From Akkermansiaceae bacterium UBA1315 (GTDB lineage Bacteria; Verrucomicrobiota; Verrucomicrobiia; Verrucomicrobiales; Akkermansiaceae), in the NCBI GenBank assembly GCA_002307065.1, contig DBTN01000045.1:500-39443 (forward strand): DNA of 38,944 bases, in the 5' to 3' direction. The position numbers and the translations under genes are program-made. The notes beneath the pieces were generated by a model that made no database searches, had not been told where the DNA came from, and saw nothing but the letters and a program-made list of their open reading frames with translations. This document shows positions 30,694 through 38,918 of the stretch, piece by piece (the stretch's first letter is position 1; the number at the start of each line of letters is the position of its first letter).

Positions 30694-32478
30694 ATGATTT
30701 TGGGGATTGATTTGGGAACGACGAATTCGGCGGTCGGAGTGGTGGATTCTGGATTTCCGATTTTGTTGGCGAATGAGGAGGGGAAACGCATCACGCCGAG
30801 CGCGGTGTGGATTGGAAAAGACGGTTCGATCGAAGTCGGCGCAAAGGCGTTGCGGCGGAGAACGTTGGAACCCGATCGGGTGGTCACCAGTGTGAAGCGT
30901 TTGATGGGGCGTCGGTTGGGGGATTTGGAGGACGATTTTTCGTTGCCGGTTGAGGTGGGAGACGATGGTGCATTGCGAGTTTTAGGGAAGACGCCGGAGG
31001 AAATCAGCGCTGAGATTTTAAAGGAGCTGAAACGGATCGCCGAGTGGAGGCTGGGCCAGGAAATCGCCAAAGCGGTGATCACCGTGCCGGCGTATTTTAA
31101 CGATGGCCAACGGGCGGCGACCAAACGCGCGGGAGAATTGGCAGGGTTGGAGGTGGTGCGGATTCTCAATGAACCGACGGCTGCGGCCCTGGCGTATGGT
31201 TTGGAAAAGCTGGATGAGCGGTCGCGGGTAGCGGTGTATGATCTGGGTGGTGGCACGTTTGACTTGTCGATTCTGGAAATGCAGGACGGAGTTTTTCAGG
31301 TTTTGGCGACTCACGGAGACACGCGTCTGGGCGGTGACGATCTGGATGAGATGATTTTGAATCGCGTGCTCCAGCAGACCGGGCTGGAATTGGGAACGAT
31401 TTCCCGCGATGCGCGGGTGAGGCTGACGGAAGAAGCGGAGCGGGTGAAAAGAGAGCTTTCGACCCGTGATGAGGTGGTTTTCCGCGTCCCCTTTGTGGAA
31501 GGCGGCCAGAGTATTGAAGCGCCGATCCGCCGGGAGGAACTGGAAAGATTGGCAGCTCCCTGGATCGCGCGGACGCTGCGGCATGGGCGCCAGGCGCTGG
31601 CGGATGCGAATTTAAAACCGGAAGATCTCGATGCTGTGGTTGTGGTCGGCGGGAGCACCCGCATGCCGGCGGTGCGCCAGGCGGTAGCGGAGCTTTTCGG
31701 CCGCGAGCCGGATCTTTCGCAGCATCCGGATGAGGCGATCGCTCTCGGTGCGACGATCCAAGGGGGAGTGATGAGCGGTTCGCTGAGACAGATGGTTTTG
31801 TTAGATGTGACGCCGCTGAGCTTGGGCATCGAAACGTTTGGCGGACTGATGAATGTGCTGATTCCCCGGAATACGACGATCCCTTGCAAAGCGGGCGAGA
31901 TGTTCACCAACGCGGCGGATGGCCAAGCGGCGATGCGGGTGCGGGTGATGCAGGGCGAGCGGGAAATGGCGCGGGACAATTGGGAACTCGGGAAATTCGA
32001 GGTGAAATTCGACGCCGCCCCGAAAGGTCAGGCGAGGGTCGGGGTGCAATTTCGAATCGACGAAAATGGCATCCTCGAAGTGCTGGCCCGCGATGTCGCG
32101 ACCGGTTTGGACACCATCGTCACCATCGAAAGCGCGGCGGTGAATGTGGATGACGCAGCGGTGGAAGCAATGGTGAGCGAATCGGTCGAGCACGCGTTCC
32201 AGGACATGGCTGAGCGGATTTTTACCGAAGCGAAAATGAAAGCGGAAGAGTTGCTCCCGGCGGTTGAGATGGTTCTCGCGCAGGGACTGGCGACGGAGGC
32301 GGAACGTGAGGAGATCGATCAAGCGGTCACGGCGGTGCGCGACGCTTTGGGAAAAGGCGCGGGAAATCCTTTGAAAGCGGCGGTACAGAAATTGGACGCG
32401 GCGACCGAAGCGCTGGCGGCGCGATTGGTCGAGCAAGCGATGGACGAGGCGTTGGAGCGTCGGTTGGCCGGTCAATGA
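30694..32478 (+). CDS. Hsp70-family chaperone (DnaK/HscA-like paralogue)
   Basis: 594-aa chaperone. ATPase domain: GIDLGTTNSAVGVVDSGFP at the N-terminus, VITVPAYFNDGQRAATKRAG, ILNEPTAAALAYGLEKL, VYDLGGGTFDLSILEM, HGDTRLGGDDLDEMI and VVVVGGSTRMPAVRQAV. Substrate-binding domain: DVTPLSLGIETFGGLMNVLI, RNTTIPCKAGEMFTNAADGQ, then a helical lid ending RRLAGQ. It is shorter than DnaK (about 640) and lacks its Gly-rich flexible tail, so HscA-like or a specialised paralogue is likely. No grpE, dnaJ or isc genes are adjacent. Instead two membrane proteins follow on the same strand. ATG 30694 has no Shine-Dalgarno and is preceded by an inverted family-A repeat. Confidence 0.93.
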   Translation: MILGIDLGTTNSAVGVVDSGFPILLANEEGKRITPSAVWIGKDGSIEVGAKALRRRTLEPDRVVTSVKRLMGRRLGDLEDDFSLPVEVGDDGALRVLGKTPEEISAEILKELKRIAEWRLGQEIAKAVITVPAYFNDGQRAATKRAGELAGLEVVRILNEPTAAALAYGLEKLDERSRVAVYDLGGGTFDLSILEMQDGVFQVLATHGDTRLGGDDLDEMILNRVLQQTGLELGTISRDARVRLTEEAERVKRELSTRDEVVFRVPFVEGGQSIEAPIRREELERLAAPWIARTLRHGRQALADANLKPEDLDAVVVVGGSTRMPAVRQAVAELFGREPDLSQHPDEAIALGATIQGGVMSGSLRQMVLLDVTPLSLGIETFGGLMNVLIPRNTTIPCKAGEMFTNAADGQAAMRVRVMQGEREMARDNWELGKFEVKFDAAPKGQARVGVQFRIDENGILEVLARDVATGLDTIVTIESAAVNVDDAAVEAMVSESVEHAFQDMAERIFTEAKMKAEELLPAVEMVLAQGLATEAEREEIDQAVTAVRDALGKGAGNPLKAAVQKLDAATEALAARLVEQAMDEALERRLAGQ

Positions 32479-32537
32479 TTGGGCGGTTTCTTTCTTTGCA
32501 ATGCCACGTGGGCGCTCATAATTTCGACCGACTTTCA

Positions 32538-33740
32538 ATGCAGCCAAAATTTTCCGATTCCAACCCAGACGCCGAACCGGATTTCACCCCGGCGGATGCT
32601 CAGGAAAACGCGGGGAAAGCCGGGGAGAAAAAACTCTTTTTGCCTCCGCGTTGGACTCTGGAATCAAGGCTGCCCAGCCCTGTTGCGCAAGATTTCGAAA
32701 TCCGGGTGGTCGAAGAGGAAGCGCCAGTTGAAGAGCCAGAACCGGAGCCGGTCATCCGGCTGGAGGTGCAAAACCCCCCGGATTTGCGGTTAAATAGTGC
32801 CGCTGGAGAACCGTTGCCGGTGGTTGCCCGTCCGCTCTCGGAAACGGATGCTCTGGTCGAAGAACCGGAACGCATCTACCGCGATGGCGAATCTTGGGGA
32901 AATTCAAAAATCCCTCCGCTGCGGTGGATTTTGTTGACTGCGGGACTGGTCGGGCTGCTGGTGATCACTGCGATATTGCTTCAATTGAAACTGCAGTGGA
33001 AAGACGAGGTTCGGGGGAAATCGTTCTTCAGCGGTATCGAAGTCGTGGATCAATCCGCCAAGGGATTTGCAGTCGGGAATCTGGATCTGGGGCCGAATTC
33101 CGAAGCTGAAGGGCGCGATCTGTTTGCTCGATACGCTGCCGCGAAATCCGTCGATCAGGTGCTGCCGATGATTCGGAACGCGACGCTGTTGGAGGATAAA
33201 ATACGTGCGGCGTGGAAACCGATGAATGTCCCACCCGGCTGGACTCCACCGAACCGGACGGCGTGGACGTTTCGCAAGGCGGGAGACCGAGATTTCGCAT
33301 TTCTCGGAGGGATGTTTCCCAATTTTACGCCCTTCACCATGTATTTCGTCAGTGAGAACGGCAAGCTGCAGATTGATTGGGAAGCCTCGACCGGTTTCGG
33401 CGACAGCTCGTTTGCCGATTTGAACGCGGGAGTCGGCAAGGGCGGGGTGATCCGGGGATTGATCTCGAATGGCAATCTGTACACGGCGAATTTTCCGGAA
33501 TCGGACTTTCAGTGTTTTCGCCTGAAATCGCCGGATCGCGAATCGCTCATCTGGGTGTACGCTCCGCGAAAGTCGAAAGAGGAAGAGTTTATTTCCAAAC
33601 AATTTCGGCCGGGCGCGATTCCCGGTGAGGTTTTTGCAGAGTTTCCAGTCACACTGCGTCTTGCGCCGCCGCTCGAGGGATCATTGAAAAATCAGTGGAT
33701 GATCCGAGAGGTGCTTCACATTGATTGGGTTACGCCGTAG
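32538..33740 (+). CDS. Single-pass membrane protein, first of a paralogous pair
   Basis: 400-aa protein I cannot name. A charged, Pro/Glu-rich cytoplasmic N-terminus (EEEAPVEEPEPEPVIRLEV) of about 130 residues precedes one membrane helix (WILLTAGLVGLLVITAILLQ, about 136-155) and an extracytoplasmic domain of about 245 residues. That domain contains GKLQIDWEASTGFGDSSF, which aligns without gaps to GEWRLDWEHFVRYSDSSW of the next gene, plus a C-terminal basic/acidic stretch APRKSKEEEFISKQF. ATG 32538 is preferred; an upstream in-frame ATG at 32475 overlaps the Hsp70 stop as ATGA and would give 21 more residues. It lies 59 nt after the Hsp70 gene and 24 nt before its paralogue, so a three-gene unit is likely. 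Function unknown. Confidence 0.75.
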   Translation: MQPKFSDSNPDAEPDFTPADAQENAGKAGEKKLFLPPRWTLESRLPSPVAQDFEIRVVEEEAPVEEPEPEPVIRLEVQNPPDLRLNSAAGEPLPVVARPLSETDALVEEPERIYRDGESWGNSKIPPLRWILLTAGLVGLLVITAILLQLKLQWKDEVRGKSFFSGIEVVDQSAKGFAVGNLDLGPNSEAEGRDLFARYAAAKSVDQVLPMIRNATLLEDKIRAAWKPMNVPPGWTPPNRTAWTFRKAGDRDFAFLGGMFPNFTPFTMYFVSENGKLQIDWEASTGFGDSSFADLNAGVGKGGVIRGLISNGNLYTANFPESDFQCFRLKSPDRESLIWVYAPRKSKEEEFISKQFRPGAIPGEVFAEFPVTLRLAPPLEGSLKNQWMIREVLHIDWVTP

Positions 33741-33764
33741 AAAATACCTGTGAGCGAAAAAAAC

Positions 33765-34862
33765 ATGTCATGGTTCCATTGCGGACATTGCTCCTCGTTG
33801 TTTCTTTCAGCGCCGGGCGATGAGATGACGCGGCGTTGCACGTTTTGTGGGAAAGATCCGTCCCTCACTCATGGCGTCTCTGCTTCCAAGTCGAGAGTCA
33901 GCGCTCAACCGACGCTCAATGTTAAAATGGCATCGATCGAGCGCCCGATGACGCGGCGAAAGCGGGATGTGACGAGGAAAAAAAACCATCACATGCAGGT
34001 CAAATTGGGCATTTTCTGGGCGCTTGTTTTGATCTCGATCGCTCTGCTTGCTCGCTGGCTTGGGGAGCGAGAAGGCCCGCGTGAGGAGAGTCAGTGGAGC
34101 GACCAAGTGCTGACCGGTACCCCTGCCGACGAGGAGATCGCCACATTGCAGGCGGCGATGCCGGACTGCCAGCAAACGCTGCTGGAGTTTCTGCTGGCGA
34201 ATCGACCGGAGGTCCGGGCTCAGCACGTTTACAATCCGCTGGTTACGATCGGGAAGATGTCGCGGTTTTATCAACAGTTTCCCTTTGTCCAGCTCGACCC
34301 CGAAGGTCTCCAATTTGTCGAAAGCGAATTGCTAAAATTGTCGGATGAAGTTGCGGTTGAAACTCGCTGGAAAACGGCGGAGGGGCCTCAAGTGGACGCG
34401 ATTTTCAGGGAACAGGACGGCGAGTGGCGGCTGGATTGGGAACATTTTGTCCGATACAGCGATTCATCGTGGCCGGCGTTCCTGACCAAAACGGGAGAAT
34501 CCGAAGAGGAGTTTCGTTTGCTCGCCCGCGAGCGCTCGTCCGGGGCTGGGCGAAAAACCGGTAAATTGAGCATCGCCTTTTACGCTCCGAAATTTGCCGA
34601 ACCGGACGAAGTCGGCCAGCCGTCACCGGAATTTTTGCTCGATGAATCGTCCTCCGATGGTCAGCTGTTAAAGCAGGCCTTTGATGCCGCGGCCGAACGT
34701 CGGGTCCCGTTTCGCTCGGTTTTGAAAAGCCTGGACCCGGACGGCATGATTCGGGTGCGAGTGAAAATCCGCCGCTGGACGACCGGGGAGACGAACCAAT
34801 TCGAGATCACCCAAGTGGTCGCCTGTCATTGGCTTTCCACGGACGAATCGGGATTCAAGTAA
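33765..34862 (+). CDS. Zinc-ribbon membrane protein, second of a paralogous pair
   Basis: About 365-aa protein I cannot name. The cytoplasmic N-terminus has a four-Cys zinc ribbon (FHCGHCSSLF, then RRCTFCGKDP), a basic linker (RRKRDVTRKKNHH), one membrane helix (GIFWALVLISIALLARWL, about 80-98) and an extracytoplasmic domain of about 260 residues with GEWRLDWEHFVRYSDSSW, shared with the preceding gene. Later parts (SIAFYAPKF, DGMIRVRVKIRRW) are also compatible with the same fold. ATG 33765 is used; GTG 33750 would add MSEKN. It is convergent with aroE only 15 nt away. The zinc ribbon facing the cytoplasm suggests contact with a protein or nucleic acid; inference only. Confidence 0.75.
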   Translation: MSWFHCGHCSSLFLSAPGDEMTRRCTFCGKDPSLTHGVSASKSRVSAQPTLNVKMASIERPMTRRKRDVTRKKNHHMQVKLGIFWALVLISIALLARWLGEREGPREESQWSDQVLTGTPADEEIATLQAAMPDCQQTLLEFLLANRPEVRAQHVYNPLVTIGKMSRFYQQFPFVQLDPEGLQFVESELLKLSDEVAVETRWKTAEGPQVDAIFREQDGEWRLDWEHFVRYSDSSWPAFLTKTGESEEEFRLLARERSSGAGRKTGKLSIAFYAPKFAEPDEVGQPSPEFLLDESSSDGQLLKQAFDAAAERRVPFRSVLKSLDPDGMIRVRVKIRRWTTGETNQFEITQVVACHWLSTDESGFK

Positions 34863-34877
34863 AGGCGGCGGTTTCGC

Positions 34878-35780
34878 TTATTTCCGCCCCATGGCCTGAC
34901 GCATCACTGCCAAAGGATCGGTTTGGGGAAACCAATGTTGGAAAGCGAGCACGCCTTGATGAATCAAAAGCGACAGGCCGTTTGCCGTCTGGCAGCCGAC
35001 TTCGTTCGCCACGGCCAAAAGCGGGGTAACCGCCGGTTGGTAAATGGTGTCGTAAACGAGGTGCGATTTTTTCAAGCAGTCGGCAGGAAGGATCGAGGGG
35101 TCGCCGGTTTTGAGTCCGACGGATGACGTATTCACGATCAAATCGCAGTCGTGGCATTGTTCAGCGAGTGAAGGGTCGTCGAAAGAAAGGGCGATCACTT
35201 CCGTCATCGATCCCAGCGCGCGCAACCGGTTCACCAGCGGTCCGAGTTTTTCAAAACTGCGATTCACCACCACCAGTTTTTCCACCCCCTGCAGGGCGCA
35301 TTGGATCGCCACTGCTTGACCCGCGCCGCCACCTGCGCCGGCGATGAAAACTTTTTGGGTGGAAAGGGAGGTTTCAAAATCATCGGCGATCGCACGGACA
35401 AAACCGGGTCCGTCCGTGTTAAAGCCGCGCGTCAAATCCGCATCGAAACGCACGGTGTTGACCGAACCGAGAGAGCGGGCTTCGGGATGAACGTCTGCAC
35501 ACCATTCCATCGCTTCGAATTTATGCGGGACCGTGACATTGCAGCCGATGAATCCGAGGGCGCGCATGCGGTCAAAGGCTTCACCGACTTTTCCCGGTTC
35601 GACCTCGACGCGGATGTATCGGGCGTCGATGCCGGTGGCGTCGAGGGCCGGTTGTTGCAACCGCGGTGAAGCGGAATGGCTGACGGGGAAACCGATGACC
35701 GCCAGCTTGGCAGGTTTCGATTGCCCCGCATCCAGCCGGTCTCGGGAAATTAAATCGTTGAGAGTGAAAACGTCAGGCAT
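34878..35780 (-). CDS. aroE: Shikimate dehydrogenase
   Basis: NADPH-dependent reduction of 3-dehydroshikimate to shikimate. 300 aa. Seen: LAVIGFPVSHSASPRLQQPA (shikimate-binding Ser pair), CNVTVPHKFEAM with the catalytic Lys, LGSVNTVRFD, RGFNTDGPGFVRAI with the catalytic Asp, VFIAGAGGGAGQAVA (dinucleotide loop), VVNRSFEKL, and DLIVNTSSVGLKTGDPS, LVYDTIYQPAVTPLL, then NGLSLLIHQGVLAFQHW near the end. ATG 35778-35780 begins 3 nt after the gltX stop, so the two are co-transcribed. The first about 25 residues precede the usual start. Confidence 0.95.
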   Translation of the reverse strand: MPDVFTLNDLISRDRLDAGQSKPAKLAVIGFPVSHSASPRLQQPALDATGIDARYIRVEVEPGKVGEAFDRMRALGFIGCNVTVPHKFEAMEWCADVHPEARSLGSVNTVRFDADLTRGFNTDGPGFVRAIADDFETSLSTQKVFIAGAGGGAGQAVAIQCALQGVEKLVVVNRSFEKLGPLVNRLRALGSMTEVIALSFDDPSLAEQCHDCDLIVNTSSVGLKTGDPSILPADCLKKSHLVYDTIYQPAVTPLLAVANEVGCQTANGLSLLIHQGVLAFQHWFPQTDPLAVMRQAMGRK

Positions 35781-35783
35781 GAA

Positions 35784-37100
35784 TCAATGGGCAAGAAGAT
35801 TGGAAAAGTGGCGGACACGGGTGACGCATCGGTCTCTCCCGAGTAAGCTCAAGACGTCGCCGAGGTCCGGGCCATGAGCTCGCCCGGACAATGCCACACG
35901 CAGCGGAAACATCAACTGGCCCGGTTTGGCTCCAGCGGCTTTCGCAGTTTCCGCAAGGGCTTCTTTGGCGGCGTCTGCCGACCAGTCGGAGAGATTTTCA
36001 AAACCGGTCGCCAGATCGGCGAGTAAACCGGCTGCCGCGGAATTCCCGCGAACCTTTGCGACTGCTTCTTCATCGAAGTCGAAATCGTCTTTCAGTAGGA
36101 AATTCACGGCGTTTGGAACCTCGTTGAGCAGCCGGACTTTTTCCTTCACCGCCGTTGCGACGGCCAAAAAGTTTTCGCCAACGGGTAGGCCGTCGGCTTC
36201 CACGAACGGTTGCGCCAGTTTGGCAAATTCTGCGGTGTCGATTTTCGCGAGGTGTTGCTGGTTCACCCAGCCGCATTTATCGATGTCGAACCGGGCGGGC
36301 GCGCGATTCACCGCTTCCAGCGAAAATCGTTCGACGAGCTGCTGCGGCGTGAAAATTTCCTCATCGGTTTTCGAATTCCAACCGAGCAGGGCGATGAAAT
36401 TGACGACCGCGTCCGGAAGGAATCCTTGTTTCGGGTAGTCGCCAACGGCCGCACCAGCATCACGCTTCGACATTTTTGAACCGTCTGCGTTCAGGATCAA
36501 AGGGATATGCGCATACTCCGGCGCCTTTCCGCCAAATGCCTCAATGAGCTGCAAATGTTTTGGCGTGTTCATGAGGTGATCCTCGCCGCGAATCACGTGG
36601 GTGATCTCCATTTCCAAATCATCGACGACATTTACGAAATGGAACACGTACGAGCCATCGGAACGTTTCACCACCATGTCAGGCGTGTTCGATTCATCGC
36701 GGTAATCGATCGTGACTTCGCCGCAAACCAGATCATGCATCGTCACCGGTTTGCGTTCGAAACGGAAACGCCAGGCGCCGCCGTCTTCGTAAACGCGATC
36801 AGCGTCGACGAGTTTTTGAAACCAGGCATCGTAGACCGGTTTGCGCTCGCTTTGAAAATACGGGCCGTAGTTTCCGCCTTTTTGGGGACCTTCATCCCAA
36901 TCGAGGCCGAGCCAGTTCATTCCATCAAAAATCGCCTGTTTCGCTTCGTCGGAGTTGCGCGCTTCGTCCGTATCTTCGACGCGGAGCACAAAGGTGCCGC
37001 CGTGTTTTCTTGCGAATAGCCAATTAAAAAGTGCCGTCCTCGCTCCACCGACATGCAAATAGCCAGTGGGAGAAGGGGCGAAACGAGTGCGAACGGTCAT
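35784..37100 (-). CDS. gltX: Glutamyl-tRNA synthetase
   Basis: Class I aminoacyl-tRNA synthetase, 438 aa. Seen: the HIGH-type motif in FAPSPTGYLHVGGARTALFN, LRVEDTDEARNSDEAKQAIF, GLDWDEGPQKGGNYGPYFQS, HVIRGEDHLMNTPKHLQLIE, the KMSKR motif in DGSKMSKRDAGAAVG, and LLGWNSKTDEEIFTPQQLVE. The C-terminal anticodon-binding part is shorter than in E. coli-type enzymes, and it ends KPGQLMFPLRVALSGRAHGP, the usual helical end. With gatB present, a non-discriminating enzyme charging both tRNA(Glu) and tRNA(Gln) is possible. ATG 37098-37100; 53 nt after ruvA, aroE follows after 3 nt. Confidence 0.96.
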   Translation of the reverse strand: MTVRTRFAPSPTGYLHVGGARTALFNWLFARKHGGTFVLRVEDTDEARNSDEAKQAIFDGMNWLGLDWDEGPQKGGNYGPYFQSERKPVYDAWFQKLVDADRVYEDGGAWRFRFERKPVTMHDLVCGEVTIDYRDESNTPDMVVKRSDGSYVFHFVNVVDDLEMEITHVIRGEDHLMNTPKHLQLIEAFGGKAPEYAHIPLILNADGSKMSKRDAGAAVGDYPKQGFLPDAVVNFIALLGWNSKTDEEIFTPQQLVERFSLEAVNRAPARFDIDKCGWVNQQHLAKIDTAEFAKLAQPFVEADGLPVGENFLAVATAVKEKVRLLNEVPNAVNFLLKDDFDFDEEAVAKVRGNSAAAGLLADLATGFENLSDWSADAAKEALAETAKAAGAKPGQLMFPLRVALSGRAHGPDLGDVLSLLGRDRCVTRVRHFSNLLAH

Positions 37101-37110
37101 GAAAGAAGTT

Positions 37111-37146
37111 GATGGGTCATGAGTCAGGGGTCAAGAGTCGAGACCA
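37111..37146. repeat. Short repeat-like sequence, family D
   Basis: GATGGGTCATGAGTCAGGGG then TCAAGAGTCGAGACC: three variants of the word GGGTCATGAGTC/GGTCAAGAGTC in the gap between the ruvA stop and gltX start. Similar in style to families A-C, but only one copy is in the window. Confidence 0.4.
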
Positions 37147-37153
37147 GAATGGC

Positions 37154-37750
37154 TTAACCCTGGAGGCTCCGCAGCGCGCCTCGGACGAGCGCTTCCGTCG
37201 GAGAAGACGGATCCGCCTCGAGGATTTTTCGCACCGCTTTGCGGGCGTCGACTTGTTTGTAGCCGAGCGCGATCAACGCCAGTTCCGCGTCTGCGGCGGA
37301 GGCGCTTACCGAACCGGTCGCGGCGTCTTGCCACGTATCGGTGACGCCGACTTTATCCTTCAATTCCAAGACGATCCGTTCGGCGGTTTTTTTGCCGATG
37401 CCTTTAATCCGGGAAAGTTCCGCCACATCTCCGGCGACGACGCAGCTTTTAAATCGTGAAACCGGCATGCCGCTGAGGACGGCGATGGCAATGGCCGGGC
37501 CGATCCCGCTGACGCGGTCGATCAGCATCAGGAAAACATCCCGCTCTTCTTCGCTGCCGAATCCGTAGAGCGTATGGGCTGTTTCCCGAATCTGCAGATG
37601 GGTCCGCAAATCCACGTCCACGCCCTCGGAAAGATTCAGCCGATCGTAGGTTGAAAGAGGGATGTTTACTTCGTAACCGACTCCATTCACGTCGACTACC
37701 AGCCGGTTTGGATAGGCTTCGATCACTTTGCCACGTAATCTTGCGATCAT
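37154..37750 (-). CDS. ruvA: Holliday junction DNA helicase subunit RuvA
   Basis: 198-aa junction-binding protein that recruits RuvB for branch migration. Domain I (OB fold): MIARLRGKVIEAYPNRLVVD, VNGVGYEVNIPLSTYDRL. Domain II with two helix-hairpin-helix motifs: LIDRVSGIGPAIAIAVLSG and LSRIKGIGKKTAERIVLELK. Domain III (RuvB-binding): AELALIALGYKQVDARKAVR. ATG 37748-37750. ruvB and ruvC are not adjacent. It appears to lead a unit with gltX and aroE, and diverges from the TPR lipoprotein gene across a 189-base gap in which I see no gene. Confidence 0.96.
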   Translation of the reverse strand: MIARLRGKVIEAYPNRLVVDVNGVGYEVNIPLSTYDRLNLSEGVDVDLRTHLQIRETAHTLYGFGSEEERDVFLMLIDRVSGIGPAIAIAVLSGMPVSRFKSCVVAGDVAELSRIKGIGKKTAERIVLELKDKVGVTDTWQDAATGSVSASAADAELALIALGYKQVDARKAVRKILEADPSSPTEALVRGALRSLQG

Positions 37751-37939
37751 ATCGCGGCAGTTTGGAGGAGCGCGGGGCTTTGTCGAGACGATGCCGTCGC
37801 GGGTCTTGGTTTCGGAGGAAATGGCCTCTCGGGAATCCGTGGACTCTTCCTCGCTTTACAAGACGGAGGGAAATCGGTAGGGGTTTTCGCGCGTCGGATA
37901 ACCTCCCACGTTTCCCCCTGAACATCCCCCAATCCCCCC

Positions 37940-38722
37940 ATGAAATATCGTCATTTTCTGATCGGCGCGACCGGTCTCGCCTTGATTTTCGCCACCTCCT
38001 GCAATCGTGATCTGAAATCGGAAGATTTGGTCGCCGCCGCCCCGCAGGAAACCACCGCTTCGCTCGAAAATTTGTATCACCGTGCTGTCAGTCTGCATGA
38101 TTTCTCCAGTGCTTCGATGATTCTCCTCGAACTGATCGAGCAACAGCCAGACCAAGCGCCACGCTGGAAAGAAGAGCAGGCGAAAATGTATTTCTCCGGC
38201 CAAAATTTTCGAGCCTGTGAGATCGTTGCAAAGGATCTGATCGAGCACCACAACGGCGCGGGCAATACGAATTTGGTCGAAATGCTTGGTGTTTCTCAGG
38301 AAGCGACCGGGAACAGAAGGGATGCTTTGGTGACTTGGAATGGCTTGCTTGAAAAAGGCGGCAGTCCTGCCCACGCGGTTCGTGTGGCGGGTCTTCTCAT
38401 CAATAACAACGATTTAGCGAAAGCAAAAGAAGTCGTGGATAAGGCGCTTTCCGGCCCTGATCTTGACACCTTCAGCGTCCAGCTTCCGGTGAGTCCCGGC
38501 CGAGTCCAAAATGTGTCGGCGAAGGCCGCACTGAACAATCTGAAGGGGCTGATTTCCCTGAAAGAGGATCCCAAGAAAAATCTGGAAGTCGCCCGCGCCG
38601 CATTTGCCGCAGCCTTGGAGCAGTCGCCCGAGTTTGTGATCGCAAAACGGAATCTTTCCGCTCTGAACCAAGCGGCTCCTGATCCTTCTGCCGCGCAGAA
38701 GATTGCTCCGGCAGCTCAATAA
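37940..38722 (+). CDS. TPR-type lipoprotein
   Basis: 260-aa protein. A signal peptide with a lipobox (ALIFATSCN; the Cys at about 21) predicts lipid anchoring. The rest is helical TPR-like: YHRAVSLHDFSSASMILLEL, KMYFSGQNFRACEIVAKDLI, EMLGVSQEATGNRRDALVTW, RVAGLLINNNDLAKAKEVVD, VARAAFAAALEQSPEFVIAK. The end is Ala/Pro-rich. It may be an outer-membrane-associated scaffold; no enzyme domain. ATG 37940 follows a C-rich leader without a Shine-Dalgarno. A weak hairpin follows at 38763-38789. Confidence 0.85.
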   Translation: MKYRHFLIGATGLALIFATSCNRDLKSEDLVAAAPQETTASLENLYHRAVSLHDFSSASMILLELIEQQPDQAPRWKEEQAKMYFSGQNFRACEIVAKDLIEHHNGAGNTNLVEMLGVSQEATGNRRDALVTWNGLLEKGGSPAHAVRVAGLLINNNDLAKAKEVVDKALSGPDLDTFSVQLPVSPGRVQNVSAKAALNNLKGLISLKEDPKKNLEVARAAFAAALEQSPEFVIAKRNLSALNQAAPDPSAAQKIAPAAQ

Positions 38723-38762
38723 ATTGAACGAAACGGGCGCTCGAACGCGTTTTACAAGGGAA

Positions 38763-38789
38763 GGCCCGATGCTTGCCGGGTCCATTTTT
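38763..38789 (+). terminator. Weak terminator after the TPR lipoprotein
   Basis: GGCCCG pairs with CGGGTCC (one bulged T), 8-base loop, then ATTTTT. About 40 nt past the lipoprotein stop. Confidence 0.4.
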
Positions 38790-38813
38790 CGAGTTTCCAG
38801 CCCTGATTCACCC

Positions 38814-38918
38814 ATGACCCACCATTCTTACCCCCCTAGTGTCGTGAAACCCCTATTCCGTGATCTTTTGATTTTTGTCCTCGCCGTCAGCGCGGTCTGG
38901 GCCGTCCTGACGCTCTGA
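38814..38918 (+). CDS. Possible 34-aa single-pass membrane peptide
   Basis: ATG 38814 opens a 35-codon frame: MTHHSYPPSVVKPLFRDLLI, then a hydrophobic helix FVLAVSAVWAVLTL before TGA 38916-38918. The layout (short polar head with KPLFRD, then one membrane helix to the very end) is typical of small membrane proteins and unusual for chance. No Shine-Dalgarno is visible. It follows the weak terminator after the lipoprotein gene and is the last thing in the window. It might be a conserved small protein or noise; I do not recognise it. Confidence 0.4.
   Translation: MTHHSYPPSVVKPLFRDLLIFVLAVSAVWAVLTL

Noticed and set aside
37751..37939. Promoter for the TPR lipoprotein (TTTACA at 37855 with TAGGGG 17 nt on)
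   Set aside because: The -10 match is poor and no second feature supports it, so I did not list it as a site.
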